A DNA stretch of 21,835 nucleotides from Pavlovales sp. CCMP2436 (GCA_026770615.1 MU631328.1:526905-548739), one strand, 5' to 3'. Shown: positions 1-9,172, counted from the stretch's first letter. Notes: generated by a model not told the origin, from the letters alone. Translations and numbers: made by a program.

Positions 1-647
1 TCGTGGGGGCGGGCCTCAGGCTCATTAGGGTGGTGTGTGGGGTCGGGGCCTTGTTGTTCCCTTTTCCTGCGTTTCTGGTGCACATACCCGAGCTGTTGGG
101 TTGTGTGGCTCTGTGTGGCTGCGGTGAGCCCCGTGGCTGTGTTCCTTACGTGGTGGTGTTGTGGCTGGTCCGGCTCAGTATGCGGTGTGGGGGTCTGGCT
201 GGCTTCCCATTGGCGTTTGGATGAGCGTAATGACAGCAGAGGCGCAAAGAAAGTGACCCGGATCTTCATCTCCACACGAAGCGACAACTGGCGCAGCCAG
301 GCTGATTTGCTTCCCCACCTCCAACCCCCGGTTGTCATAAAGCTCGTGCAGAACGCATTGAGCGACTGGGGCTTAAAGGCAGTCGCGGTACACAGAGAAG
401 CCGCCACAATACAGCTCACAAAAAACACGCTCACGGCTCATTGCTGGGCAATAGCGGCCACTGCGACAGGAAACATCATCACATCCGACCAGCGAGCAGC
501 ACGCCATGCGCTAATAGACAGAGTTGCGAGGGATCGCCTAGAGTAGAGAGGCCCCGTCAAACATGCTCCCGGCATAGGTAGAATGGCCAATGTAGAAGCC
601 AGGTGGTCAAAAGAAAGCACGATGGCTCTGCGCCTCCCACGAGTTAG
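1..647 (+). other. Retroelement-like region, degenerate reading frame
   Basis: A reading frame runs from 37 to a stop at 544-546 and stays open in the same frame on the other side of that stop to 951. The first 170 bases are biased to TGG/GTG and encode a Trp/Cys/Val-rich stretch that is probably not real protein. From about 240 the translation looks more protein-like (RIFISTRSDNW, then an Ala-rich helical segment near 450-540). No catalytic motif of a reverse transcriptase or nuclease was recognised. Its position just before the zinc-knuckle ORF suggests the 3' part of an old retroelement. This is inference only; it could also be non-coding. Confidence 0.25.
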
Positions 648-1568
648 GGGCCAACAACGACCCACGGAAAAGTACACCAAACACATGGTCGGATTGATTC
701 TTGGATCATACCGCCACAATGCCGAGTGGGCAGCAGAATTACCACTACAATTACCATTGACGGAAAGTCCGAAACAATGGGCCTCACCTGCCCTCTATGC
801 AAAGCACTCAACTCACAAGGCACAAAGCATCACTTATACCACGAGTGCTCGTCAACGGAAAAGCACCGCCACGACCTCCACCGCTCCCTCTGCAAGGAAC
901 TGTCCCCGTGCCTGGGACCCGCCAAATCTAAATCAATGGCGACACACATGATATCTCGGCCGGACTACTTCACCGGAAGGGTAGGATTAAGTGTCAAAGA
1001 AGAGCTCAGAAAGAAGGACGTCGACACCGGTGACGTACCCAAGCCCGGCGACATACACTACACTCTCCTACGCCATAGCCTCAGAATGCACAAATCACGC
1101 GAAGCGGCAATCGAAGCATCAGCGGCGTCAACCAAGGACAATATATCTCTATACGACGCGTATAAGTTTAAGGTAGCCATGTGGGCCGCCCAGACAGCTG
1201 AGCGGGCAGCAAGGAAACTGAATCAAAACACAGCACCAGCGGCCATACCATCTATACAATACGAGCCCATACCCCCAACGGACAGCATCGCTCAAAACAA
1301 GGAACCATCAGCCTTACCTCCTATGCAGTATGAGCCCATACCCCCAACAGACAGCATCGCCCAAAACGAAGCCCCAGCGGCCGTACCAGCTATGCAGTAT
1401 GAGCCCGTACCCCTAACGGACAGCATCGTCCAAATCGAGGCACCAGCGGCTATACCATTTCTACGGTATGAGCCTATACCTCCAACGGACAGCAACGCTC
1501 AGTATGAGCCCATATCATTCCAACTATACAGCAAGAGCCCATACCCCCAACGGACACCAGTGCACTGA
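648..1568 (+). CDS. Hypothetical protein with CCHC-type zinc-binding motif and 23-residue repeats (retroelement-like)
   Basis: Open frame from after the stop at 645-647 to a stop at 1566-1568; the first conventional ATG is far inside, so the true start is unknown. At 789-848 the translation has CPLC, about nine residues, then HHLYHEC. This Cys-x2-Cys...His-x4-Cys spacing is typical of the zinc-binding segment that follows the reverse transcriptase in many non-LTR retrotransposons and RVT-associated proteins. The C-terminal third is a Pro-rich tandem repeat with core QYEPIPPTDSIAQ. No RT catalytic motif is in the window before it, so at best this is the tail of an element. Codon use is not GC-biased like the host genes further right. 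Alternative: a host zinc-finger protein. Confidence 0.35.
   Translation, partial: GPTTTHGKVHQTHGRIDSWIIPPQCRVGSRITTTITIDGKSETMGLTCPLCKALNSQGTKHHLYHECSSTEKHRHDLHRSLCKELSPCLGPAKSKSMATHMISRPDYFTGRVGLSVKEELRKKDVDTGDVPKPGDIHYTLLRHSLRMHKSREAAIEASAASTKDNISLYDAYKFKVAMWAAQTAERAARKLNQNTAPAAIPSIQYEPIPPTDSIAQNKEPSALPPMQYEPIPPTDSIAQNEAPAAVPAMQYEPVPLTDSIVQIEAPAAIPFLRYEPIPPTDSNAQYEPISFQLYSKSPYPQRTPVH
1257..1557 (+). repeat. 69-bp coding minisatellite
   Basis: Copies start at 1257, 1326, 1395 and 1464, exactly 69 bp apart, followed by partial copies at 1500 and about 1529. Each unit keeps the frame and encodes 23 residues around YEPIPPTDSIAQ. Differences between units are mostly silent or conservative (Ile/Val, Pro/Leu), which fits past selection on protein sequence. 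Confidence 0.9.
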
Positions 1569-2350
1569 CCACCCCTGCCAAACGAAGATGCCTGATGCGC
1601 AACCAACCTACGAATAATGAAGATTCATGAACAGGTGCAAACCCGACCATTCCCTCCATACAGCCTAAGCCCACCCTCAGGCCCAGCCAAGGCCAGCAAC
1701 GCCTACGCAAATCAAACGTGGAAAAACGCAACCAGAGACCGTCTCGAACCAAAACCTCATCGCTACCAGGAGCAGCCAGTCCCACCGAACCCAAGGACAA
1801 GCCAGTCCCGCCATAAACCGCGAATCTACTGCCGGCCCGTTACGCATGCACGCACTGATCCATGACAAGTCCGTCATATTCATGCACCACTCACGCACAC
1901 TGCGCTCAGCAACCAAACGGGCCCTTGAAACCGGCCAGTCACCCACGCTGTCACACTACTCGGGCGACCAAAAACCTAAAACCAAACATGAGCCAGCAAG
2001 CTCAAAGTCTTCAAAACGCAAACATGAGCCAGCAAGCATGCCACACCCCGCAACCCAAAGTCCTGCGCCCGAGGCCCACCCCCGTCAAGGGGTGGGATAG
2101 AATGGGCCAGCAAATAAGCAGCGTATATTTGTGGTTTTGCCCCCGGGCAAAAATCTCAACATATGCGAGCCAGGCTAGCGAGAAAGTAATGTTTGTGATG
2201 CGCGAAGGTGGGCCGCACTCGCAGAAGGTGCTGCATTTTTAGACGACGCGAGGGAGAGCAGTGGAGGTCGGTCAGCGTGCCAGTCGAGAGTCGTCAGTCG
2301 TCGATCGTCGCGTGGCTGAACTGATCAGCGGTGGGGACGGTATCCGTGTG
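1569..2350. other. Low-complexity region without a supported gene
   Basis: Pro/Gln/Lys/His-rich frames overlap on the + strand, none with a recognisable domain. A short repeat aaacatgagccagcaagc occurs twice around 1984-2040 and a looser copy (gggccagcaaataagc) near 2104. It recalls the 69-bp unit upstream, so this may be the decayed continuation of the same repeat-bearing element. From 2250 to 2340 the sequence is rich in gtcgtcagtcgtcgatcg. No promoter or RNA gene was seen. Confidence 0.4.
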
Positions 2351-2351
2351 C

Positions 2352-3240
2352 TCAGATAGGATTGAACGACTGGTTAGACTGGTAAAAGGTGCTGTGAGAG
2401 ATACGCCACCCTGATGCAACCTGCCAGTCGTCGCTGCTTGTTATTGACGTAGTTGATAAGAACACTGGGGAGGCTTTATTGAGTGAGTTTATGGTCGTTG
2501 GGTTGTAGGCTGGTGTGGCCACAACTTGGAAGGGTGTGAACTGGTTATCGGTAGTTAACAACCATGAATCGACCGTGGCCGTGCAGCTCAGAATATTGAC
2601 AGCTTCTTTGGATAGTATCAACTCAGTATTTAAAGTTTCCAAATTGTCTATCACGTTATAAGGGTCTCCATTGGTTGCTCTACCGATGATGTCGCCTGAG
2701 AAAAACGAATCGTTGCCAATCGTCGTGGGCAGGCGCTTGTTGGTGAAATCACTGAGAGTTAGCGCACGAGACTCGTCGGAAATGATGGTAAGGCGTGAGA
2801 TGGGGCACACGATCCCAGAATACGCGTTGCTCACAATGGCACCTCCGCAGATTCGGATAACCGGCTTGTAAATCTGGTGATAAAGCGCTGTAGACGAGGC
2901 ACCTTCGGGATTGCGCGTGATTACTACGTCTTCTGCGTAGAATGAAGAATCAAAGATCAAAGTTGAGTTTGAAATCAGCAGCGTGTACTGTGCTGCGGGG
3001 TTGAAGAGGCCAGAAGCGAATTTTGCTCATCAAGGAAACGCGTGATGTCATATTTGATCTGTCGCACGCTTGTCCTTTGCGAACCAGTGACCAGGATCTC
3101 GACGGTAATTCGCTTGCTGGCATCAATTACAACCCCCGATCGAACGTAGGCACAGCTAGCCACGGGGTGGTTCCCTGGATCTGAGTGTTTTTCAACGCTT
3201 AAATCCAGTGAGATCCTTCCGGGGACGGACGTTTTAACTA
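2352..3240 (-). pseudogene. Broken ORF of unknown family, possibly of viral or foreign origin
   Basis: On the minus strand one frame is open from about 3240 to a stop at 2975-2977, and a second from about 3030 to a stop at 2352. The two translations join naturally near 3019-3026, at a run of four A residues in the sense strand, so one missing base explains the break. Joined, the product is about 295 residues, rich in Ser/Thr/Ile/Asn, with beta-strand-like alternation (e.g. RITVEILVTG, AQYTLLISNSTLIF) and no charged low-complexity tracts. There is no start Met at the 5' end; a stop (TGA) lies just upstream, so it is probably 5'-truncated too. Base composition is clearly more AT-rich than the next gene. 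I do not recognise the family. A structural protein from a virus, polinton-like or phage-like element is one guess. The frameshift could also be a sequencing error. Confidence 0.45.
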
Positions 3241-3366
3241 CACATCATGACGCAAGCACTCTGACATGCTGAAATCAAACTAGACTCTTCCACGGCTGGC
3301 TCCACGCGCTCCGCTACAGCTCGCCCATCCACCACTGCTTCCGCTCGCACGTGTCAGAAAGCGAGC

Positions 3367-4737
3367 ATGGGCGCCAGCTGCCTCGACACGTTTGACGTCT
3401 CGGCCGCTGCGCCCCGCGCACCGGCTGTGCGGGGGCTTCTGACCACCTGCCCGCGCAATGGCCTCTCCAACCAGCTACTCGCCCTCCTCTCGGCCGCCGC
3501 CGTCGCATCCGACCTGGGCGTGGGCTTTTGGATCCCGCCGCTCCTCGTCGACAACCTGCAGGGGCCGCGCGCAGGCGCGTCCGGCGCGGAGCGTGTGAGC
3601 TTCTGCGCGTCCTGCTACGCGGCGCTTGCGCAGGCGGAGACATCCCCGCTCGCCGAAGTGCTCAACGTGACGGCTTTCGAGGCCGTCGGCGGGGTGCAGC
3701 TTGTGGCGGGCGGCCTCCCCGCGAGCTTTGCTCGCGGAGCAGTCCTCGACGTTTGTGTGGCGCAGCATTACGAGCTCGCTATCGGCGAGTCACCGTGCGC
3801 CCGGGACGAGACGTGGAGCTCGCCCACAAACTGGGCCACGCCCGGCCCGCTCGACGCACTGCCCAGGCGTGCGCGGGGGGAAGCTGCCTACTCTTGCTTG
3901 AGGGATGCTACCGCAGGGATGCTCGCAAACACGTCCACTGCGGCGCCTAAGCTGTGGATAAAGTTTGGTTCGAGTGTACAGGAGTACTACCAGCTGTGCG
4001 GCCGGCCGCCAATAGTCCTGCCGCCCTTCTTCGAGTTAAGCCGCGAGGTCGTCGCCGTGGGCGCAGGCGTCTGGCCGCTGTTGCTGCGCGGGTTGCGCGA
4101 CGCTTTGCGCGACCGTGCGTATCGCGCCTGCGCCCACGTCCGGCTCTCGCTCCCGGGTGAGGGCTGGGACCAGCTCGGCTCACCTTTTACAGAGGCGGTC
4201 CCGGCGCAGGTACACTCCTTCCGCGACTGGCTCCGCCGTGTGCTCACCAAGGGCCGCATGCCGGTGCTCATCCTCTCGGACGCGCCGTGGCTGCTGCAGC
4301 GCGTGGTCCCCGAGTTGGATGACTGCCTAGTAACGGGCAGGTGCGCACTCGCCGACTTGCTCGTCGACGAGCTGGTGCACGCCCGGCCCGTCTCGCAGCA
4401 CTTCCGCTCGGTCGCAGCGCAGCTCGCCTGCGCAAGCTCGAGCTCTCTGCTGCTGACGCCGAAAAGCAGCTTCTCCAAGATGATCCGGATGCTTGCATCG
4501 CGCCACCAGGCCGTGGCACGCACTCCCGCCCCGAGCTTCGCCTACACGCGGGCACGTGTGCGCTTCCACGCGCCGCTTGCTTTGATGCCGTTCCTCCGGC
4601 GCGCCCGCACGTGCGCGGGCCTCCTACCGCAGGCAAGACACAGGGAATGCCTGGTGCGTTTAGTAGCAGATGCCATCCTCGTCGAGAAGGAAGGGGCATC
4701 CGCGCTATCGCTGCAGCGCTCGTCCAGCACAACCTAG
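3367..4737 (+). CDS. O-fucosyltransferase-like glycosyltransferase (GT-B type)
   Basis: Single 456-residue ORF; the ATG at 3367 is the first Met after the upstream in-frame stop (3262). The pattern fits the GDP-fucose O-fucosyltransferase/FUT8-like superfamily. An N-terminal CPRNGLSNQLLAL (residues 28-40) resembles the GGxNNQ nucleotide-sugar loop. A mid-protein ACAHVRLSLPGEGW carries the conserved His-x-Arg, VLILSDAPWLL resembles the xxxTD segment, and SSFSKMIRML (from residue 367) resembles the C-terminal SxFS motif. Known members transfer fucose from GDP-fucose to proteins or glycans in the secretory pathway. No signal peptide or membrane anchor is visible, so an upstream exon may be missing; the frame is open back to 3265. 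Very GC-rich coding. The exact acceptor and even the donor sugar are not certain. Confidence 0.6.
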   Translation: MGASCLDTFDVSAAAPRAPAVRGLLTTCPRNGLSNQLLALLSAAAVASDLGVGFWIPPLLVDNLQGPRAGASGAERVSFCASCYAALAQAETSPLAEVLNVTAFEAVGGVQLVAGGLPASFARGAVLDVCVAQHYELAIGESPCARDETWSSPTNWATPGPLDALPRRARGEAAYSCLRDATAGMLANTSTAAPKLWIKFGSSVQEYYQLCGRPPIVLPPFFELSREVVAVGAGVWPLLLRGLRDALRDRAYRACAHVRLSLPGEGWDQLGSPFTEAVPAQVHSFRDWLRRVLTKGRMPVLILSDAPWLLQRVVPELDDCLVTGRCALADLLVDELVHARPVSQHFRSVAAQLACASSSSLLLTPKSSFSKMIRMLASRHQAVARTPAPSFAYTRARVRFHAPLALMPFLRRARTCAGLLPQARHRECLVRLVADAILVEKEGASALSLQRSSSTT

Positions 4738-4989
4738 TACTTGTAATCAAGTCCTCGCTGCTATGATAAACCAAGCTACAGTATGCTGAGTTCTTCAGAA
4801 CACTATGGATCATCCATGTGTATGTTTCGGTCTGTCTGTTTGTTATACTTTCTGTAAAAAATATATTTGATATATTCTCAGGCTGCATGAGAACGGTGCT
4901 CTACAAGCTGATAAGTACAGCAGCTATTATCTAGGCTGCTCGAACGACTTAAAGTATCAATATTGAGTATATGAAAACCCAGAGTGCTA

Positions 4990-5157
4990 GTTGTGGCGCA
5001 ACTAGGTAAAGTTGGCATATTATGAGGGTGAAATCGTGTTTAATTTTATATTTCATGTGATCTTCTTGAAGCTTAAGAAGATCATAGAAAATGTATAAAA
5101 AAACTAAATACAATTTTTCCTTCATAATATGCCAATTCTACCTGGTTGCGCCACAGT
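4990..5157. mobile_element. 168-bp foldback, MITE-like, with TA flanks
   Basis: The left half (from ttgtggcgcaac at 4991) is an imperfect reverse complement of the right half (ending gttgcgccaca at 5155). The match extends over almost the whole length to a central stem gatcttctt / aagaagatc with a 7-nt loop around 5068-5074. TA dinucleotides sit at 4988-4989 and 5158-5159, as expected for a Tc1/mariner-type MITE target duplication. The outermost two bases of the inverted repeat do not match. It lies between convergent genes. Alternative: a transcribed hairpin RNA. AT-rich middle, no ORF. Confidence 0.7.
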
Positions 5158-5191
5158 TATGCAAAATTGAAAAAGAGCACAGCTTATCATC

Positions 5192-5314
5192 ATGGAGGGC
5201 TCGCAGCTCAAAAAGCCGTCGGCGACGCTCAAGCGCTCCTCCGACACCGCTACCCGCTCGACCAGCCGCCGCGGCGGAGCCAGTCGCAAATTAGTAAAGC
5301 GCCACACAAAATGA
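5192..5314 (+). CDS. Small basic ORF, 40 residues (uncertain)
   Basis: ATG at 5192, TGA at 5312-5314. The product is strongly basic and Ser/Thr/Arg-rich (begins MEGSQLKKPSATLKRSSD). The segment is GC-rich like the coding exons but lies between AT-rich spacers, which is why it stands out. It starts 34 bp after the foldback element and ends 3 bp before the stop codon of the convergent minus-strand gene, so it might instead be that gene's 3' UTR. No family recognised. Confidence 0.25.
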   Translation: MEGSQLKKPSATLKRSSDTATRSTSRRGGASRKLVKRHTK

Positions 5315-5317
5315 TTG

Positions 5318-8300
5318 CTACGCTGCTGGCCTGGCGTGGACGTCGTCGAGGGCTAAGTAGCCAATTGCATTCTCTTTCGACCAGCGGCTGCCACGGTTGG
5401 ATGACATGCCGTTCACGACGACGAAAGGCACTCCGGTGCCTTGTCCGTCGAGGACGGCCACCACCGTCGCCTCGAAGAGCTGCACCAGGTCTCTGTTGGA
5501 GAGCCACATGTTTCTAAACCAGAGCTCGATCTCAGCGCGTCGTTGCTCCAGCTCGGCCGCTCCGCCAACCTCGGCAGCAGCGGCTGGACGGACGTCGCCT
5601 TCCCCGGTGGCGGCAAACGTGTCGCCAGCACCGAGCTTGGGCGTGCCTGTGGCCGAGAGCGTGCTTGGGAGGTTCGCGCCGGGCTGGCACCAGCCGATGC
5701 GCACGACGACCACCTGTTATTATATTAATTTTATTATGCTATTATGAATATAATAATATAATGCTATTATTCGTATTATAACATTAATAACAGTGTTAGC
5801 CGATGCGCACCACGACCACCTGTTATGAATATAATAATATCGAAACATGCGCGCGCGCGCGCGCACACATACACACATCCGCACACGTACGAACACGCAC
5901 ACACGCACACACGCGCACACGCGCACACGCGCGCGCGCGCACACACACACGTACACGCGCACACGTGCACACACGCACACGCGTGCACACACACGCGTGC
6001 ACACGCGCACACGCACACACGCGCACATGCACACGCGCACACACGCACACACACACGCGCACACGCACGCACGCACACAAACACACACACATGTATATAC
6101 ATAATAGATGGGCACACTATTCTCTTGTAATACCAAAAGAATCATATTTACCTCCATCGCATTTTTGATTGCCTGTGAAATGGCAGGCGGTGCCGCGGCT
6201 AAAGCCATTTTTTTTTTATACTAGTTCTTTTATCGTCCTCCGACTTGCAGCCCGAAGGCGTACGGGCTTGAAATAAAGCCACTTTTCAAATCGAGAAAGA
6301 AATAAACAGACACAGGAGTGTTAGGTGATCACCTACCACTCGAGTGTGTGGTAGGTCCCACCTACCACTCGCAACAACTAACACACACTCGGCCGGCCAG
6401 GCCCCCACCTAACACACACTCGTATAAAGGTAGCTGAGACTACCTCCATCGCGCTATGCTGCGCGGCGCAGGCCCCCAACCGCTCGGCGCAGAGCTTGGC
6501 GACGGAGTAAGGCATAGCGTCCATCTGCAAAATAATATGAATGTTATTCATTAAAAAAAAACCATTCTCTCGGTACAGAGCTTGGCGATTTGTTGTTTTA
6601 TACTTGTATTATAATTGCATTAAATTGGGATTTTTAAAAAATCCCATTATGTTCAGTATCAAAGGGCATGGCGGCCATCTGCGAAATAAGAACAAGAAAA
6701 GGAATATGAATAAATCTTATTATTACTATAGTTTTAGTGATCGTTATATGAATAACAATAACAGTAGTAATCACAACAATATGAGTAATGCTACTAAACA
6801 ACTTCGGGATGCAAGTCGGGGGACGTTAAAAAAAAAACCTGCGCAAGCGGCATATATATATTAATATCAAGTAATATTTGTATTCAGCTGAGCGATTTCA
6901 GTAACCCACTACATAGCGCTCATAATTACACGCCCTGCATTTACATATACCATATACCATTAAAAGAATTCAAGCTGGCGAGCGCACGGGCGACAACCTG
7001 CACAAGCTTGATATGAATAATATTAATGCGTAGTAATCACCGCAATAAGCAATATGCTACTGTACGCCTTTGGGATGCAAATCGATGGACGTCAAAAAAA
7101 AAAAAAACCTGCGCAAGCGGCAATAAGTTGAACTGCGTCCCCGGCCGCAACTCGCTAGCACTGGTAAGCAGCGGAGCGTCTGGAAGTAAAAGTGCGCAGG
7201 ATCCGTCACGCCAGTGGTTGCCCAGCACGTGGCTGGAGGAAGCCAGGATGAGCCTGCGGACGCGTGCACGCACGGCCTAATAATAATAATAATATTCTTA
7301 AAACTGCTAAGTTTTTTTTAATAATACTAGTAATAAATGTTAAAGCAAAATAATAATAAAATAAATAATAAATGTGAATCATAATAATCACAACACTCAT
7401 CATTTCTGAAGGTAAATTACAATGTTTATCATAATCATCATGATGATGCAGGATGTCTAAGTTACTACTACTCTTATCATCATGATTATAATTACTGGTA
7501 TGACTTCTATCCTTTTTTGATTACCCTTCTATTACGAGTGCATGAATGTCCATAGTATTACCAATATTATCATCATCATTATTATTAGTATTCTCATTAG
7601 TATTACTATTATCATGATATATTATTGAAATACATTACTAATATAGTGATTTTTAAGTACCCCTTCTCCCATGAGCGCGGACTGTAATGTGAATCATAAT
7701 CATAAATGCAAAAAAATAAAAAATAAAATGATATTAATATGATTAATAGTAGTAGTAGTAGTAGTAACAACAACAATAACAATAGTAAAAACAAAACTAA
7801 TGAGGCCCACCCCTTCTACCACGAGTGCGTGGATGTCGCACGATTGCGCGCACTCCGCCCAGCTCGCGTCCGGGAAGGGGTTGACAGCGGCTAGGTGGAT
7901 GACCGCGTGTGCCCCGGCCATGAGAGAAACTAGCTGAGGACTCCATGCTGATATTATTGCGAAAGTGACATTGTTATGAACCGACGACGACGAGAGGACT
8001 CGAGCGGAATAAATTATGTTTATTATTATTACTATTAGCGGCTCAGCATGGTTCAACAGGTAGTGTTCACTCACAGACTTAGTCGACTTCAGACATGAGT
8101 CCTGGCAACAGGGGTGATATAGGACAACACGTAGGATTATGTTATTAGCTACGTATATAATTTTAAAAAATGATAATGATAATGAGTAGATTAAATAAGA
8201 TTAGATGAACAGCTAGATAGAAAGATATACAAATAATAGCATTATTATAATAGGTAAGAGTACCGCAGAGCTCCAGCTGCACGAAATCGGGTGGATAGAA

Positions 8301-8636
8301 AGTAATATGCTTATTAGTACTAATCTGAGCAGTAGTGCAGAGGTAAGAGTACCGCTGAGTTCCAGCTGCACCAACTCGGCGCGCTCGTCGACGGCTGCGC
8401 GGAGTTCGGCAGAATCGTGAGGCGTGGCGAGCAGACGACGGCGTACCTGTGCAAAGGAGGAGTGGGGGGTGCGAGTGGGAGTGGGTGTGTAAATATCTCG
8501 AAATACGTCCGTCCCCTGACAGGTCTACACCGGACCCAAGCGTTGAGAACCACTCGAATCAAGGGACCTTTGCAGAGCACACGGATACCGTGCAGACAGG
8601 ACGTCAGACTGCATTTTTTTTAATGGGCGCACACTG

Positions 8637-8667
<31 letters not shown>

Positions 8668-9101
8668 TCACGCGCACGTTCACGCACACGCACGCACGCA
8701 CACACACACACACACATACACACACACGCACAGTACCTCTTCGGTGGGGAGGCGGTCAGCGAGCCGCACGCGAAAGCGAAATTCCCCATCGGCAGAGTTC
8801 GCGTCGGAGCGCCTGGCGAGCAGAAAATAGAGAGCGAGCTTGAGTCCTTATTATTGTTATTATGGTTTTTAGAATATCACTTTGGGGGGGGGGGTTTGTT
8901 GGGGGGGGGGGTTGGGTTTTTGGGTTTTTGGGTTTCTTTTTATACCGATGTTTCCACCTGAGCCCGTGATCACGAGTAGCTGCGTCGAGGCTTCTTGCTG
9001 GCGGCTCTCAGACGCCGCCCTGATAATGAATACATAAATAAATAAATAGTGATACACATACACATATACATATACATATACATAAATTACCGGAACTCCA
9101 T
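5318..9101 (-). CDS. NAD-dependent epimerase/dehydratase, uronate dehydrogenase-like (8 exons)
   Basis: Minus-strand exons by position: 9101-9091, 9019-8946, 8846-8737, 8446-8353, 7947-7811, 7276-7109, 6524-6444, 5713-5318. All introns are GT-AG and all phases match; the sum is 1071 nt, 356 residues. Extended short-chain dehydrogenase. Rossmann motif GSGGNIG (residues 23-29), then [21 protein letters not shown], catalytic Tyr204-x3-Lys208 (YSVAK), [12 protein letters not shown], and a C-terminal [15 protein letters not shown]...IGYLALDD. This C-terminal pattern is that of uronate dehydrogenase-like enzymes, which oxidise hexuronates to aldarolactones with NAD+; substrate here is inferred. The exon 5 donor could be 7820 instead of 7811 (both in frame). 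Its start is 71 bp after the stop of the upstream glycosyltransferase gene. The long introns carry copies of exon edges (listed separately). Confidence 0.85.
5798..5826 (-). repeat. Duplicate of last-exon acceptor (uronate-DH-like gene)
   Basis: Repeats 5692-5720, 106 bp away, with 28 of 29 bases identical. The original spans the acceptor CAG and the first 22 bases of the last exon; the copy lies inside the preceding intron and keeps the CAG. Using the copy would hit TAA after about seven codons. Confidence 0.9.
5847..6098. repeat. Alternating GC/CA microsatellite (about 250 bp)
   Basis: Almost uninterrupted alternating purine-pyrimidine tract of GC, CA and CACG units inside the last intron of the uronate-DH-like gene. 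Such tracts are known to favour left-handed Z-DNA. Apparent His/Thr- or Cys/Val-rich reading frames here are composition artefacts. Confidence 0.95.
6323..6356. repeat. Palindrome cluster
   Basis: aggtgatcacct (6323-6334) is a perfect 12-bp palindrome. It overlaps a hairpin with stem acctacca (6331-6338) / tggtaggt (6349-6356). Related direct copies of ctaccactcg and acctaacacacactcg follow to 6422. All lies in the last intron of the uronate-DH-like gene, downstream of the exon 7 donor (6442-6443). Confidence 0.6.
6569..6690 (-). repeat. Intronic copies of exon 7 start (uronate-DH-like gene)
   Basis: 6569-6588 matches exonic 6483-6502 (18 of 20). 6665-6690 matches 6511-6536, which spans the exon 7 acceptor, and keeps the TTCGCAG acceptor before ATGGCCGCCATGCC. 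In translation the copy reads MAAMPF beside the real MDAMPY. Confidence 0.75.
6748..6852 (-). repeat. Intronic copy of exon 6 donor region (uronate-DH-like gene)
   Basis: Roughly 105 bp resembling 7013-7122, about 265 bp away. It includes gggatgcaa, an A-run and cctgcgcaagcggca, i.e. the sense-strand CTTGCGCAG exon end followed by the GTTTTTTT donor. A shorter third copy of the junction lies at 6995-7009. Confidence 0.8.
7521..7682 (-). repeat. Two intronic copies of exon 5 donor region (uronate-DH-like gene)
   Basis: 7521-7550 and 7658-7682 resemble 7808-7837, which holds the 3' end of exon 5. All three keep the sense-strand GAAGGG followed by GT, supporting the donor after GAAGGG. The first copy matches at about 24 of 28 positions; the second is more diverged. 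Confidence 0.7.
8252..8282 (-). repeat. Intronic copy of exon 4 donor region (uronate-DH-like gene)
   Basis: Repeats 8341-8371, 89 bp away, with 29 of 31 bases identical. The original contains the last 19 bases of exon 4 and its GTACTCTTACCT donor; the copy keeps an intact donor inside the intron. Confidence 0.9.
8640..8732. repeat. CT/CA microsatellite
   Basis: ctctctct followed by (CA)n with scattered CGCA units, inside an intron of the uronate-DH-like gene, ending a few bases from the exon 3 donor. Confidence 0.95.
8883..8933 (+). repeat. G-run tract, possible G-quadruplex
   Basis: Two long G runs followed by three GGGTTTTT-type units, all on the + strand; the gene is transcribed from the other strand, so the RNA carries the C-rich version. 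The run pattern satisfies the usual four-tract G4 rule. It lies in the intron after the Rossmann-motif exon. Confidence 0.8.
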
Positions 9102-9172
9102 CGGCACGCGCACTGGCGCACAAACCAGCGCAGCCGACTAAGGCACGCGGCAGGTATTGGGCGTCGCAGCGC

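Noticed and set aside
5720..6208. Long Cys/Val- and His/Thr-rich open frames on both strands
   Set aside because: They are produced by the alternating GC/CA microsatellite, with open frames in several frames and both strands at once; the region is an intron by exon mapping.
6158..6208. Extra exon [16 protein letters not shown] before a GTAAAT donor
   Set aside because: Shares just 12 bases (tacctccatcgc) with the exon 7 donor region; adding it would insert unrelated residues between conserved SDR blocks that already join well.
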